From positions 1 through 64,000 of the forward strand of contig CABZWK010000004.1 of NCBI GenBank assembly GCA_902529365.1: a stretch of 64,000 bases of DNA. The letters are read 5' to 3'. Shown here piece by piece: positions 35,499 through 43,749 of this stretch (positions are counted from its first letter, which is position 1; each line of letters begins with the position of its first letter). The position numbers were made by a program, and so were the translations under genes. The DNA comes from an uncultured Balneola sp. GTDB lineage: Bacteria; Bacteroidota; Rhodothermia; Balneolales; Balneolaceae. Under the pieces are notes generated by a model that searched no databases, had not been told where the DNA came from, and saw nothing but the letters and a program-made list of their open reading frames with translations.

Positions 35499-36134
35499 AT
35501 GAAACATCTAAATATAAACCACCTAGCTCAACTACCTAGCCGGAAAAGAGCCCATCTTATTAATAGCGTGGTAGGCTATAAATCCATTCATCTCATCGGT
35601 ACCCATTTCGAAGACTGGAGCAACCTGTGTATCATCTCCACTCTTACGCATTTAGGTAGCAATCCTGCGCTCTTAGGTTTTGTACTACGCCCAACTACCG
35701 CGCCCCGCCATACCTACGATATAGTACAAAAAAATCCTTATTTCACAGTAAATAATGTTACCGAAAATCTACTTGAGGGCGGGCATCAATCCTCGGCTAG
35801 TTATGACGAACAGATAAATGAATTCAAGGAAGTCGGCTTAAAAGAAGAGTGGAAAGATGATTTTAAAGCACCTTATGTACAAGATAGTCCGATTCAACTT
35901 GGCTGTAAATGGATTCGTGAAATGCCAATTATCGAAAACGGTTGTCGCTTTTTAATTGGTCAAATAGAAGAAATCTACATTCAGGATACGCTAATAGGAA
36001 AAGACTCCGACGGTTTTCTATCACTGGAAACTGCGGGTTTAATCTGTGGTTCTGGTATGGATGGATATTATCGGCCTACTTTTTTGCATCGCCGAAACTA
36101 TGCCCAACCCAATGTCCCTCCCCATACAATTTAA
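35499..36134 (+). CDS. Flavin reductase-like FMN-binding protein
   Basis: 211 aa from ATG 35499; an in-frame ATG at 35472 gives only nine additional polar residues. The segments RKRAHLINSVVGYKSIHLIGT, NLCIISTLTHLGSNPALLGFVLRPTTAPRHTYDIVQKNPYFTVN form the split-barrel FMN-binding fold of flavin reductases and flavoredoxins, here in the branch common in Bacteroidota. No signal peptide. The electron donor and partner oxidase are unknown. The next gene (mrp) starts 177 bases further on and is probably transcribed separately. Confidence 0.82.
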   Translation: MKHLNINHLAQLPSRKRAHLINSVVGYKSIHLIGTHFEDWSNLCIISTLTHLGSNPALLGFVLRPTTAPRHTYDIVQKNPYFTVNNVTENLLEGGHQSSASYDEQINEFKEVGLKEEWKDDFKAPYVQDSPIQLGCKWIREMPIIENGCRFLIGQIEEIYIQDTLIGKDSDGFLSLETAGLICGSGMDGYYRPTFLHRRNYAQPNVPPHTI

Positions 36135-36311
36135 TCCCCAAAACGCTGCCCCCTTAATACTTCTCCTTGGCAGACCTACCTCCTTTTCGTGAACCAATAT
36201 CTCGGAACGCTGTCCTAAGGATTTCTGCAACCAAGTCAGAAGTTGTGTATTTTGTTACAATCTTAATTCGTTTACGTACACAATTCAATACCCAAGAAAT
36301 AAAACTGTAGT

Positions 36312-37445
36312 ATGGCCATTCAAAAAGAACAAATAAAAACCGCGCTGGCGCATGTTCTTCATCCCGAAAAAAAAGTAGATATCGTATCCTTAGATATGAT
36401 TCAAGATATTATTGTTCAGGATAAATACGTCTCGTTTACCCTTGAAATGCCCGCTCAAAACGGCCCTCTTGCTCAAGAATTGTCTCAGCGTTGCGAAGGT
36501 GCCATACACAAATTCATTGATCGTGACGCGGTGATCGATATTCAAATTGGTATTAATGTATCCCAACAAAGGCAAACCCCGCCACCTGCGCCAGAGCTAG
36601 AGCCCACTGCCTCACCACTATCCGGAGTCAAAAATATTATTGCTGTGGCATCTGGAAAAGGGGGCGTCGGTAAATCAACGGTAGCCGTCAACTTAGCCGC
36701 TGCCTTAGCCAGAAATGGTGCCAAAGTAGGTCTCATGGATGCTGACATATATGGCCCAAGCATACCAACCATGTTCGATTTATTCGAGCGGCCCGATATC
36801 ACAGTCCAAAAAAAATTAATCCCTTTAGAAAAATATGGCATCAAATTAGTATCTATGGGATTTCTGGTTGATGTAAACCAGGCCATGGTATGGAGAGGTC
36901 CTATGGTGACCAGCGCTATTAAGCAGTTCATGAATGACGTTGAATGGGGCGAACTGGATTTTATGATTTTAGACTTACCTCCCGGAACAGGAGATATACA
37001 GTTAACCATCGTACAATCCGTACCGTTATCGGGCGCCGTAATTATTTCCACCCCTCAAAATGTGGCTCTGGATGATGTAAGAAAAGGGGTGGCTATGTTT
37101 CACAAAGTGAATGTTCCTGTGTTAGGAGTCATCGAAAATATGGCTTATTTCAGCCCGCCTGATGCGCCTCAAAAGAAATACTATATCTTTGGACAAGGAG
37201 GAGCGAGTCGCCTAGCCGACGAATTAGCTGTACCGGTACTGGGTGAAATACCCCTCGAGCAACCTATTCGCGAATCCGGCGATAACGGTAAACCCATTGT
37301 GTTAGCCGATCAAGAATCCGCAGCGGCGGCAAGCTTTTTAGCCTGTAGCGCCAATATGCAACAACAGCTTGCCATCCGTGCGGCGCAAATGCCAAAGCAT
37401 CTTTCTATTTCCTTTACGGGAAAATCCCCATCTGCTCATACATAA
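36312..37445 (+). CDS. apbC: Mrp/NBP35-family iron-sulfur cluster carrier ATPase
   Basis: 377 aa. N-terminal MIP18-like domain (1-75, ALAHVLHPEKKVDIVSLDMI), a Pro/Glu linker, then the deviant Walker A P-loop ASGKGGVGKSTVAVNLA (about 115-131), the Mrp signature GLMDADIYGPSIP (about 139-151), and DFMILDLPPGTGDIQLTI. The segment ENMAYFSPPDAPQKKYYIFGQGG occupies the place of ENM(S/A)YFxCPxC in other Mrp proteins; the CxxC pair that bridges an Fe-S cluster is absent, as is usual in Bacteroidota relatives. It converges with the glutamate dehydrogenase gene, overlapping by 32 bases. Confidence 0.93.
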   Translation: MAIQKEQIKTALAHVLHPEKKVDIVSLDMIQDIIVQDKYVSFTLEMPAQNGPLAQELSQRCEGAIHKFIDRDAVIDIQIGINVSQQRQTPPPAPELEPTASPLSGVKNIIAVASGKGGVGKSTVAVNLAAALARNGAKVGLMDADIYGPSIPTMFDLFERPDITVQKKLIPLEKYGIKLVSMGFLVDVNQAMVWRGPMVTSAIKQFMNDVEWGELDFMILDLPPGTGDIQLTIVQSVPLSGAVIISTPQNVALDDVRKGVAMFHKVNVPVLGVIENMAYFSPPDAPQKKYYIFGQGGASRLADELAVPVLGEIPLEQPIRESGDNGKPIVLADQESAAAASFLACSANMQQQLAIRAAQMPKHLSISFTGKSPSAHT

Positions 37446-38820
37446 TACCAATTTTATTAATCGCGTTAACAAATGCGGCCGTCCGAAGATCATCCAAGTT
37501 ATGCTCCTCACGAATAGTAGTAATCTGCTCGTAAGCAGTTATCATACTTTCCTCTAATCCAGAGTCTACCAGGTCATACTCATCGGCTCCTCGGGTAAGA
37601 ACCTTTCGCTCCACCTCCCCAAACGATTTACCTGCCAATTGTTCAATTTCTGAGACAATTCGCATTAAACTAGCCTCATCAAAACGCTTATTCAACCTTC
37701 CATAGCGTACATGTTGAATATTTTTGAGCCATTCGAAATACGAAACAATTACCCCGCCTGCATTCAGGTATGAATCTGGAATAATTAAGGCCCCTCGTTC
37801 TTTCAAGTACTCATGAGCATCTGCTGTAGTAGGACCATTAGCCGCCTCAGCAATAATCTTTGCCTTAATTTTTGGGGCATTTTCTATGGTTATTTGACTC
37901 TCAAGTGCGGCCGGAATAATGATATCACATTCTTGTTCAAAAATAACCCGCTTGCCCTTAAGTGATGTGGAGTTTCCAAATCCAATAATGCTGCCGGTTT
38001 CCTTACGATAGTCCATGAGTGCTTTCAAGTCCAAACCATTAGGATCATAAATTGTTCCTTCCATTTCAGCCACTCCTACCAATTTCGCTCCCGCCTCGGT
38101 CATGTACAGAGACGAGTGATACCCTACATTACCCAATCCCTGTACCACAAAGGTTTTACCCTCAACACCAGTGCTCAAACCCAGTTTATCCATATCGGCT
38201 TTGTGGTTACAAGCTTCACGAATACCAAAATAAACCCCGCGCCCGGTAGCTTCGGTACGCCCACGGATACCTCCTTGCTGTATTGGTTTACCGGTTACGC
38301 AGGCTTCGGCATTCAAATCGTCACTCATCTGCCTATAGGTGTCTAAAATCCACCCCATCTCACGCGCTGAGGTTCCATAATCGGGAGCAGGTACATCTAC
38401 TGCCGGGCCAATAAACCCTTTTTTAATTAATTCGAAGGTATAACGTCGAGTTATTTTTTCTAACTCTCTGTCTGAATATTCGCGAGTACTAATTTTGACC
38501 CCCCCTTTAGCTCCGCCAAAAGGAACATCAACAATCGCGCATTTATAGGTCATTAGCGCAGCCAAAGCCATCGTCTCATCCTCGTCCACCTTATGCGAGT
38601 ACCGAATCCCACCCTTGGTAGGCATTTTATGATGGGAATGCTCTACTCGCCATCCCTCAATCACTTGAATGCTCCCATCATCCCTTTGAATCGGAAAAAC
38701 CACCTTATATACTGTATTACAGATTTTAATTTGATTCAAAATACCCTTATCGAACCGCGTAAAAGGAGCGGCCTTATCAAAATTATGATTGACTTGCTCG
38801 TAAAACTTATAATGTTTCAT
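37414..38820 (-). CDS. gdhA: Glu/Leu/Phe/Val-family dehydrogenase, probably glutamate dehydrogenase
   Basis: NAD(P)-dependent oxidative deamination of glutamate. Substrate-site motifs are GGIRYSHKVDEDETMALAALMTYKCAIVDVPFGGAKGGV (catalytic Lys in the glycine-rich PFGGAKGG context) and DVPAPDYGTSAREMGWILDTY; nucleotide fold GKTFVVQGLGNVGYHSS; then IIAEAANGPTT and NAGGVIVSYFEW. The frame extends to a GTG at 38862, but ATG 38820 (MKHYKFYEQVNHNFDKAA) gives the typical N-terminus of the Bacteroidota form. About 468 aa. An inverted repeat lies 46-74 bases upstream of this start. The coenzyme cannot be told from sequence alone. Confidence 0.9.
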   Translation of the reverse strand: MKHYKFYEQVNHNFDKAAPFTRFDKGILNQIKICNTVYKVVFPIQRDDGSIQVIEGWRVEHSHHKMPTKGGIRYSHKVDEDETMALAALMTYKCAIVDVPFGGAKGGVKISTREYSDRELEKITRRYTFELIKKGFIGPAVDVPAPDYGTSAREMGWILDTYRQMSDDLNAEACVTGKPIQQGGIRGRTEATGRGVYFGIREACNHKADMDKLGLSTGVEGKTFVVQGLGNVGYHSSLYMTEAGAKLVGVAEMEGTIYDPNGLDLKALMDYRKETGSIIGFGNSTSLKGKRVIFEQECDIIIPAALESQITIENAPKIKAKIIAEAANGPTTADAHEYLKERGALIIPDSYLNAGGVIVSYFEWLKNIQHVRYGRLNKRFDEASLMRIVSEIEQLAGKSFGEVERKVLTRGADEYDLVDSGLEESMITAYEQITTIREEHNLDDLRTAAFVNAINKIGIMYEQMGIFP

Positions 38821-39278
38821 GTAGACAATTGACTTTTTGGGGTTAATCGGTTTGGTTGTCACGCCATACCGTCGCTCTTACTATCATACGGTATAGTAGC
38901 CCTTTGAACTCAAACTTTTATTGGTCTAATGGTCGGGAGTTTCTAAGACATTTACAATAAAAAAGCGCTTTTCTTAGAAAAGAATTTTTGTTCCTTAAAT
39001 GATTTTTTTGGGTATGCCTCCCCACCTTATCCCTCTCTTCGGGCTATGTAAAACCCATCACTTTAATAGGCCTGATATTTGTATTACAATGCTATTTCAC
39101 CCTCACCATGACGAACTACTTTTAGAGGTAGACGTTCCATGGGAGATTTGTTGGTAGATTTATATACTATATTGCCTTTAGGGTATCCTCTTTACTTCCT
39201 GGGCCTTAGCGGCAAGAGTTCGAGTGTAAATCAATCATTAACTCTAATTCAGTTATTTGAGTATTGCATGGAAGGCGA
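38821..39278. other. Non-coding interval between glutamate dehydrogenase and acetolactate decarboxylase
   Basis: About 460 bases without a convincing gene. It holds the dyad described at 38866-38894 and an A/T-rich hairpin at about 38960-38993 (CTTTTC / GAAAAG, 3-base loop, T-run on the minus strand), a weak terminator candidate for the decarboxylase. A plus-strand frame of 66 codons at 39139-39339 runs through the decarboxylase end and is judged a shadow. Confidence 0.5.
38866..38894. promoter_or_regulatory. Inverted repeat upstream of glutamate dehydrogenase
   Basis: ATACCGT at 38866-38872 and ACGGTAT at 38888-38894 are perfect inverted copies (7 bases, 15-base spacer). An overlapping second dyad, TACTAT and ATAGTA with 8 bases between, lies at 38879-38898. 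Such sites 45-80 bases before the start can be operators, but no regulator is identified. Confidence 0.25.
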
Positions 39279-40003
39279 TTATTCAAGAGGTAAATACAAT
39301 GTGAGAGATCCTGCTTTGAACAACATTTCATCTAAATGACCCATTTTTTTCTATCCTTCGTAATTAGATGCATATGTACATAAGTATCGTGATGGGTAAA
39401 AATAGCTTTGTGTTCAGTAGAGAAAAAGCCAATTATATCCATTTGTTCATTAACCAATTCATAATCTACTTGACCTTGATGCGCCTCAGACGGAGAGCTC
39501 ACTTTAGCGCCCGTTGGTAAGTTTACAATATGAATTGTTGCGGTCTCAACCATTCCAGAAATTTTGAATATGGAGGGCCTAAGTGATTGACGAGTTAGCA
39601 CATCCAAATAGCCTTCCAATTGCTTAATGGTTCGAATAGAGTCAGGTACAGTGTGATTTTTCCATGCTTTAATAGTATCGTAAGCAAAAAATGGCGCCTT
39701 TATTTCATATGACTCTTCCACTTTCATAGTAGAATCGGAGACGACCGTAGAAACGTACGTTGTCCCATCAATGATTACCACTTCTCCTATTAAAAATTCT
39801 ACTGGTCCAAGTCCGTACAAATTCTCTTTAGTACCAATGGTATCTAAGTTTATGACACCCTCAAGTTCACCCTCCCACATTACTTTTCTCATTTCTCCAA
39901 TAACATTAACCTTATGGTTATTCTCTTGAGCCTGCACATACGATGTGAAGGTGAAATTAATAGACATCACAATTAATAAACATTTTAGTGAATCTCTAAA
40001 CAT
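39279..40003 (-). CDS. budA: Acetolactate decarboxylase homologue interrupted by a -1 frameshift
   Basis: Exported alpha-acetolactate decarboxylase family member (acetolactate to acetoin). A signal peptide ends near YVQAQE; family segments are YGLGPVEFLIGEVVIIDGTTYV, IKAPFFAYDTIKAW, VEKAT-like VETATIHIVNLPTGAKVSS and IIGFFSTEHKAIFTHHDTYVHMH. His210 and His212 (HMH) match the first two zinc ligands. In the direct frame the protein stops after DRKKWVI at 39332 (223 aa). A -1 shift at the A7 run 39344-39350 instead gives DRKKMGHLDEM ... LYLPLE and a stop at 39279 (241 aa, the family's usual length), and restores the third zinc ligand as His223. True frameshift, sequence error or recoding cannot be separated here. 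Confidence 0.75.
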
Positions 40004-40200
40004 TGTTTCTTTTTTATTGGGTGTATTAATTAACTCTGACTTGTTCCATGAGCATGAGTCCGTAGTGAGATTATGAATATGTATTTGATTTGATTTGAGG
40101 CTTTAGCTATATATTAAATGTTTCCAAGCCTTTTCACTATGAACCCGTAGGAGAAAATATAACTATCTTACTCTGTGCTTTAAAAATTACCATCAATTAT

Positions 40201-41493
40201 ATGAAATCTAGTCAAATATTATTTCCCTTATTACCAATACTACTAGCTGTTTTACTTATTCAGTGTACTTCTCCCAACACTAGCGATCAACTCGAACGTG
40301 CTAAACGCCTTCACGAATCGGTCATCACCATTGATACTCATGTAGACATTAATACTAATAACTTTACCGCAGACCGAAATTACACAACCGACCTACCCAC
40401 GCAGGTGACCCTTCCTAAAATGGAAGAAGGTGGATTGGATGTCGCTTGGTTTATCGTCTATACGGGCCAAGACACCTTAAGCCAGGAAGGGTATGCAGCA
40501 GCCTATGAAAATGCCATCGATAAATTTGATGCCATTCACCGCTTGGTCGATGAGTATGCACCCGACCGTATCGAATTAGCCATGAACTCAGAACAAGTTC
40601 GAGATATTCAAGCTCGGGGTAAAAAGGTTGCTATGATTGGGGTGGAAAATGCTTACCCAATTGGTACGGATCTCTCTCGAATCAAAGAATTTCATGATCG
40701 CGGAGCACGCTACATGTCGCTGTCTCATAACGGCCATAGTCAATTTTGCGATTCTAATACGGGTGAACGGGACAATGTTTGGTTGTACAATGGGCTTAGT
40801 GATTTAGGAAAACAAGCCATTTTCGAAATGAATAAATGGGGCATAATGATTGACTTATCTCATCCCTCTAAAGAATCCAACATGCAAACAATGGCCCTAT
40901 CAAAAGCCCCAGTTATTGCTTCACATTCTTCGGCAAAGACAGTAAATGACGTGAGTCGTAATTTAGACGATGAAGAGTTATTGGCTCTAAAAGAAAATGG
41001 TGGAGTTGTTCAAACAGTGGCCTTCCGTAGCTATATTGATTCAGAAAAACATGCTCAATGGCAAGCCGCTTCAGATGAATTATTCGATGCCCGTACCTCA
41101 GCCTTAGGCTTTGAACGAAAAAGTTGGGCCGATATCCGGACAATGGAGGCAACTGATCAAGACCAATACATGACGCAATATCGTGCTCTTCAAGCCGAGG
41201 TTAGCCTAACGATGTCAGAAAAGGGTCAATACGGGGTCGCTGTTTCAGATTTCATTGACCACCTTGATTACATGGTCAATTTAATTGGTATCAATCATGT
41301 GGGAATTAGCTCAGATTTTGACGGAGGAGGAGGCGTTCATGGTTGGGATGATGCATCTGAAACCTTTTCAATAACCTTAGAGTTAGTGAAGCGTGGCTAC
41401 AGTGATGAGGAAATAACTAAATTATGGGGAGCAAATCTTCTAAGAGTATTGGATGAAGTGGAAGCCGTCGCGGCGTCTATGCAAGGGAGCTGA
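40201..41493 (+). CDS. Membrane dipeptidase (renal-type, peptidase M19) lipoprotein
   Basis: Zinc dipeptidase of the amidohydrolase fold, 430 aa. The signal sequence ends at LLIQC, predicted lipidated Cys22, with Gln before it. Metal ligands are visible in order: TIDTHVDI (His/Asp, about 42-49), the bridging Glu in IGVENAYP (about 149), His in DLSHPS (about 224) and His in ASHSSAKTV (about 245), with the late Asp in GISSDFDGGGGVHGW (about 372). Also typical is MSLSHNGHSQFCDSN. Probably cleaves dipeptides outside the inner membrane. It stands alone between the decarboxylase (divergent) and dinB, which follows 41 bases later. Confidence 0.92.
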   Translation: MKSSQILFPLLPILLAVLLIQCTSPNTSDQLERAKRLHESVITIDTHVDINTNNFTADRNYTTDLPTQVTLPKMEEGGLDVAWFIVYTGQDTLSQEGYAAAYENAIDKFDAIHRLVDEYAPDRIELAMNSEQVRDIQARGKKVAMIGVENAYPIGTDLSRIKEFHDRGARYMSLSHNGHSQFCDSNTGERDNVWLYNGLSDLGKQAIFEMNKWGIMIDLSHPSKESNMQTMALSKAPVIASHSSAKTVNDVSRNLDDEELLALKENGGVVQTVAFRSYIDSEKHAQWQAASDELFDARTSALGFERKSWADIRTMEATDQDQYMTQYRALQAEVSLTMSEKGQYGVAVSDFIDHLDYMVNLIGINHVGISSDFDGGGGVHGWDDASETFSITLELVKRGYSDEEITKLWGANLLRVLDEVEAVAASMQGS

Positions 41494-41534
41494 GTCTTTT
41501 ACCTATCGCTCGTAATACAGTACCCTAACAACCT

Positions 41535-42644
41535 ATGCAGATGAATCCCTCAAAAGAGAAAAACGGTGCTGTTAGAAAAATTATTCATGTAGATATGGAT
41601 GCATTTTATGCAGCCGTTGAACAGCGTGATCATCCCGAATGGCGTGGTAAACCGGTAATTGTTGGAGGCCGACCCAGTGGTCGGGGGGTAGTTTCTACCG
41701 CAAGTTATGAAGCCCGTGTATTTGGAGTACATTCGGCTATGCCTACTTCACAAGCTTACCGATTATGCCCGCATGGAATTTTTGTACCCGCTCGGTTCGA
41801 CGCCTATAAAGAAGCATCCGCTATTATTCGCAATGTTTTTTATGAATATACCGACCTAGTTGAACCCTTGTCTCTGGACGAGGCTTATTTGGATGTAACC
41901 GAAAACCACACACAAAACCCATCCGCTACTTTAATTGCTCAGGAGATAAAACAAAAGATCTACGAACGTACCAAGCTAACCGCGTCTGCCGGGGTTGGAC
42001 CCAACAAATTTGTGGCTAAAGTTGCCTCAGACATGAATAAACCAGATGGATTGACCATCATTCCCCCCGAAACTATGGAACAATTCTTAGAGGAATTGGA
42101 CATTAAAAAGTTTTATGGAGTAGGGAAGGCCACCCTTCGAAAAATGCAGGGACTTGGAATTCAATGTGGCGCTGACTTAAAAAAATGGGATCTTTTTGAC
42201 CTAGTTCAAATTTTTGGTAAATCAGGACAGTACTATTACCGAATGGCAAAAGGGTTGGATACCCGACCGGTTCAATCTCATCGTATACGGAAATCCTACG
42301 GAAAAGAACGCACATTTCGTGAGGACATTACCGAAAGGGAATACATTTTACGGTTTATAGAAGGTCTTTCTGCCACAATTTCTGAGAGCATGCGTACTAT
42401 TCCGGCTGCCGGTAAAACCATCACCCTGAAATTGAGATACGATAATTTCGAAACCATTTCACGCAGCCTTAGCCTATTCCACCATACCAATGATGCTTCA
42501 GAAATTAGCCTGATTACCCAAGAACTCCTAAAAGATACCGAATTTGGTGAACGGCCGGTTCGCTTACTCGGTATTAGCCTCTCCAACTTAGATATAAATG
42601 AGGAAGATCAGGCGCAACAACTTCAGCTCTTCCTTGACAAATAA
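41535..42644 (+). CDS. dinB: DNA polymerase IV (Y-family, translesion)
   Basis: 369 aa error-prone polymerase. Catalytic carboxylates Asp20 (IIHVDMDAFYAAVEQ) and Asp115/Glu116 (PLSLDEAYLDVT) correspond to Asp8, Asp103 and Glu104 of the E. coli enzyme; the steric-gate position is Tyr25. Helix-hairpin-helix region YGVGKATLRKMQGLGI; little-finger domain from about 245 (RKSYGKERTF). The last residues QLQLFLDK are a clear sliding-clamp binding motif (QLxLF). It may be co-transcribed with the dipeptidase. No LexA box recognised upstream. Confidence 0.96.
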   Translation: MQMNPSKEKNGAVRKIIHVDMDAFYAAVEQRDHPEWRGKPVIVGGRPSGRGVVSTASYEARVFGVHSAMPTSQAYRLCPHGIFVPARFDAYKEASAIIRNVFYEYTDLVEPLSLDEAYLDVTENHTQNPSATLIAQEIKQKIYERTKLTASAGVGPNKFVAKVASDMNKPDGLTIIPPETMEQFLEELDIKKFYGVGKATLRKMQGLGIQCGADLKKWDLFDLVQIFGKSGQYYYRMAKGLDTRPVQSHRIRKSYGKERTFREDITEREYILRFIEGLSATISESMRTIPAAGKTITLKLRYDNFETISRSLSLFHHTNDASEISLITQELLKDTEFGERPVRLLGISLSNLDINEEDQAQQLQLFLDK

Positions 42645-42652
42645 AACTCTCG

Positions 42653-42663
42653 AGCCCTCTAAT
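42653..42663 (+). repeat. Left arm of 11-base inverted repeat flanking the MscS gene
   Basis: AGCCCTCTAAT here is the exact reverse complement of ATTAGAGGGCT at 43739-43749. The arms lie 17 bases beyond the stop and 14 bases beyond the start of the MscS-type gene. Possibly chance; no target duplication or transposase is seen. Confidence 0.3.
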
Positions 42664-42680
42664 ACTATCCGCCTAGAAAC

Positions 42681-43724
42681 CTATTCCGAAAAAGGGTTTT
42701 TTCCCGTCTTTATGTGTATATCACGTTGAGGGAAAGGAATTTCAATTCCACGCTCGTTAAATTTTCGTACGATGGCTTGGTTTAATTCACTTTGTACGGT
42801 GTATCGGTTCTTTACATTTGGAACCCAGACGATGAGCTTCATATTCCAAGCAGAGTCTCCAAAAGAACGAAGATGAATATCATGTTTTCGCCTTTTCATT
42901 ACCGAAGTACTTTCACTCGCCACTTCGTCAAGGGCTTGTAACACCAAATCTAAATCAGAGTCATAGGCCACACCTACATCAATAATCAATTTAAAGGTAG
43001 GATCTCCGTGGGAGTAGTTTATTACATCTTTACTAACAAAATCTGAATTAGGTACAATAATGGAGATATTCTCCAATGTTTTAACCTTGGTAGCTCGGAT
43101 ATTAATTTCTTCAATATCCCCCTCTATGCCGTTAACAACCACTCGATCGCCCACACTGATAGGTCGCTCAAATAACACAATGAGCCCCGAAATAAAGTTA
43201 GAGGTAATGTTCTGAAGGCCAAAACCTATACCCACCGATAAAAAACCAAAGATCACGGCCAAGCCCGTGAAATCCACCCCCAAGAACTGAAAAGAGATCA
43301 ATATTCCAATTACCACAACAGAATATTGCAACATTCGGGCTAGAGTGTATTGTAAACCCTCGTCTTGAACAAATTGTGGCAGTATTCGATCACGCAGAAT
43401 CTTTTTCAGATACGAAGCACCCATTACAAAGATCGTCAATAGTAGGATGAATACCACTAAAGACATTAAGGTAACAGAGGTGTTTGCCAAAGTAAAAAGG
43501 GGAATGTTTAATAAGCTTTTAAGCGAAACCAACCATTCCCACCAACCTTCTGAATTATTAATGGTCTCTAGAACTCCTTCCGTTACACTGTCCGCAGGGA
43601 CAAACACATCGACCAGTGGTGGGCTTACGGCTTCGCTAGCAGCCACACTATCGTAACCAGCAACTTGCTGTGTGGATGCAGTGAATGAATCAGCATGGCT
43701 CGGAATAAATGAATTACCGAACAT
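42681..43724 (-). CDS. MscS-family mechanosensitive channel
   Basis: 347 aa small-conductance channel. A polar, Ser/Val/Pro-containing N-terminal region of about 55 residues is followed by membrane helices VTLMSLVVFILLLTIFVMGASYL (about 83-105), YSVVVIGILISFQFLGV and the pore helix GLAVIFGFLSVGIGFGLQNITSNFISGLIVLFERPISVGD, which carries the alternating Gly/Ala signature. The C-terminal beta and cytosolic cage domain follow (VNGIEGDIEEINIRATKV ... IPFPQRDIHI). It starts 24 bases after the glgP stop, so it may be the last gene of a glgP transcript. Osmotic release role is inferred from family. Confidence 0.93.
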   Translation of the reverse strand: MFGNSFIPSHADSFTASTQQVAGYDSVAASEAVSPPLVDVFVPADSVTEGVLETINNSEGWWEWLVSLKSLLNIPLFTLANTSVTLMSLVVFILLLTIFVMGASYLKKILRDRILPQFVQDEGLQYTLARMLQYSVVVIGILISFQFLGVDFTGLAVIFGFLSVGIGFGLQNITSNFISGLIVLFERPISVGDRVVVNGIEGDIEEINIRATKVKTLENISIIVPNSDFVSKDVINYSHGDPTFKLIIDVGVAYDSDLDLVLQALDEVASESTSVMKRRKHDIHLRSFGDSAWNMKLIVWVPNVKNRYTVQSELNQAIVRKFNERGIEIPFPQRDIHIKTGKNPFSE

Positions 43725-43738
43725 ACTCTATCCACCAA

Positions 43739-43749
43739 ATTAGAGGGCT
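43739..43749 (+). repeat. Right arm of 11-base inverted repeat flanking the MscS gene
   Basis: ATTAGAGGGCT, reverse complement of the left arm at 42653-42663; it reaches the first base of the glgP stop codon. Confidence 0.3.

Noticed and set aside
36542-37051. 169-codon minus-strand frame inside mrp
   Set aside because: Antisense shadow of the strongly conserved P-loop region of Mrp.
39139-39339. Plus-strand 66-codon frame beside the decarboxylase
   Set aside because: Its last 60 bases are antisense to the frameshift-restored end of the acetolactate decarboxylase, and no family features were seen.
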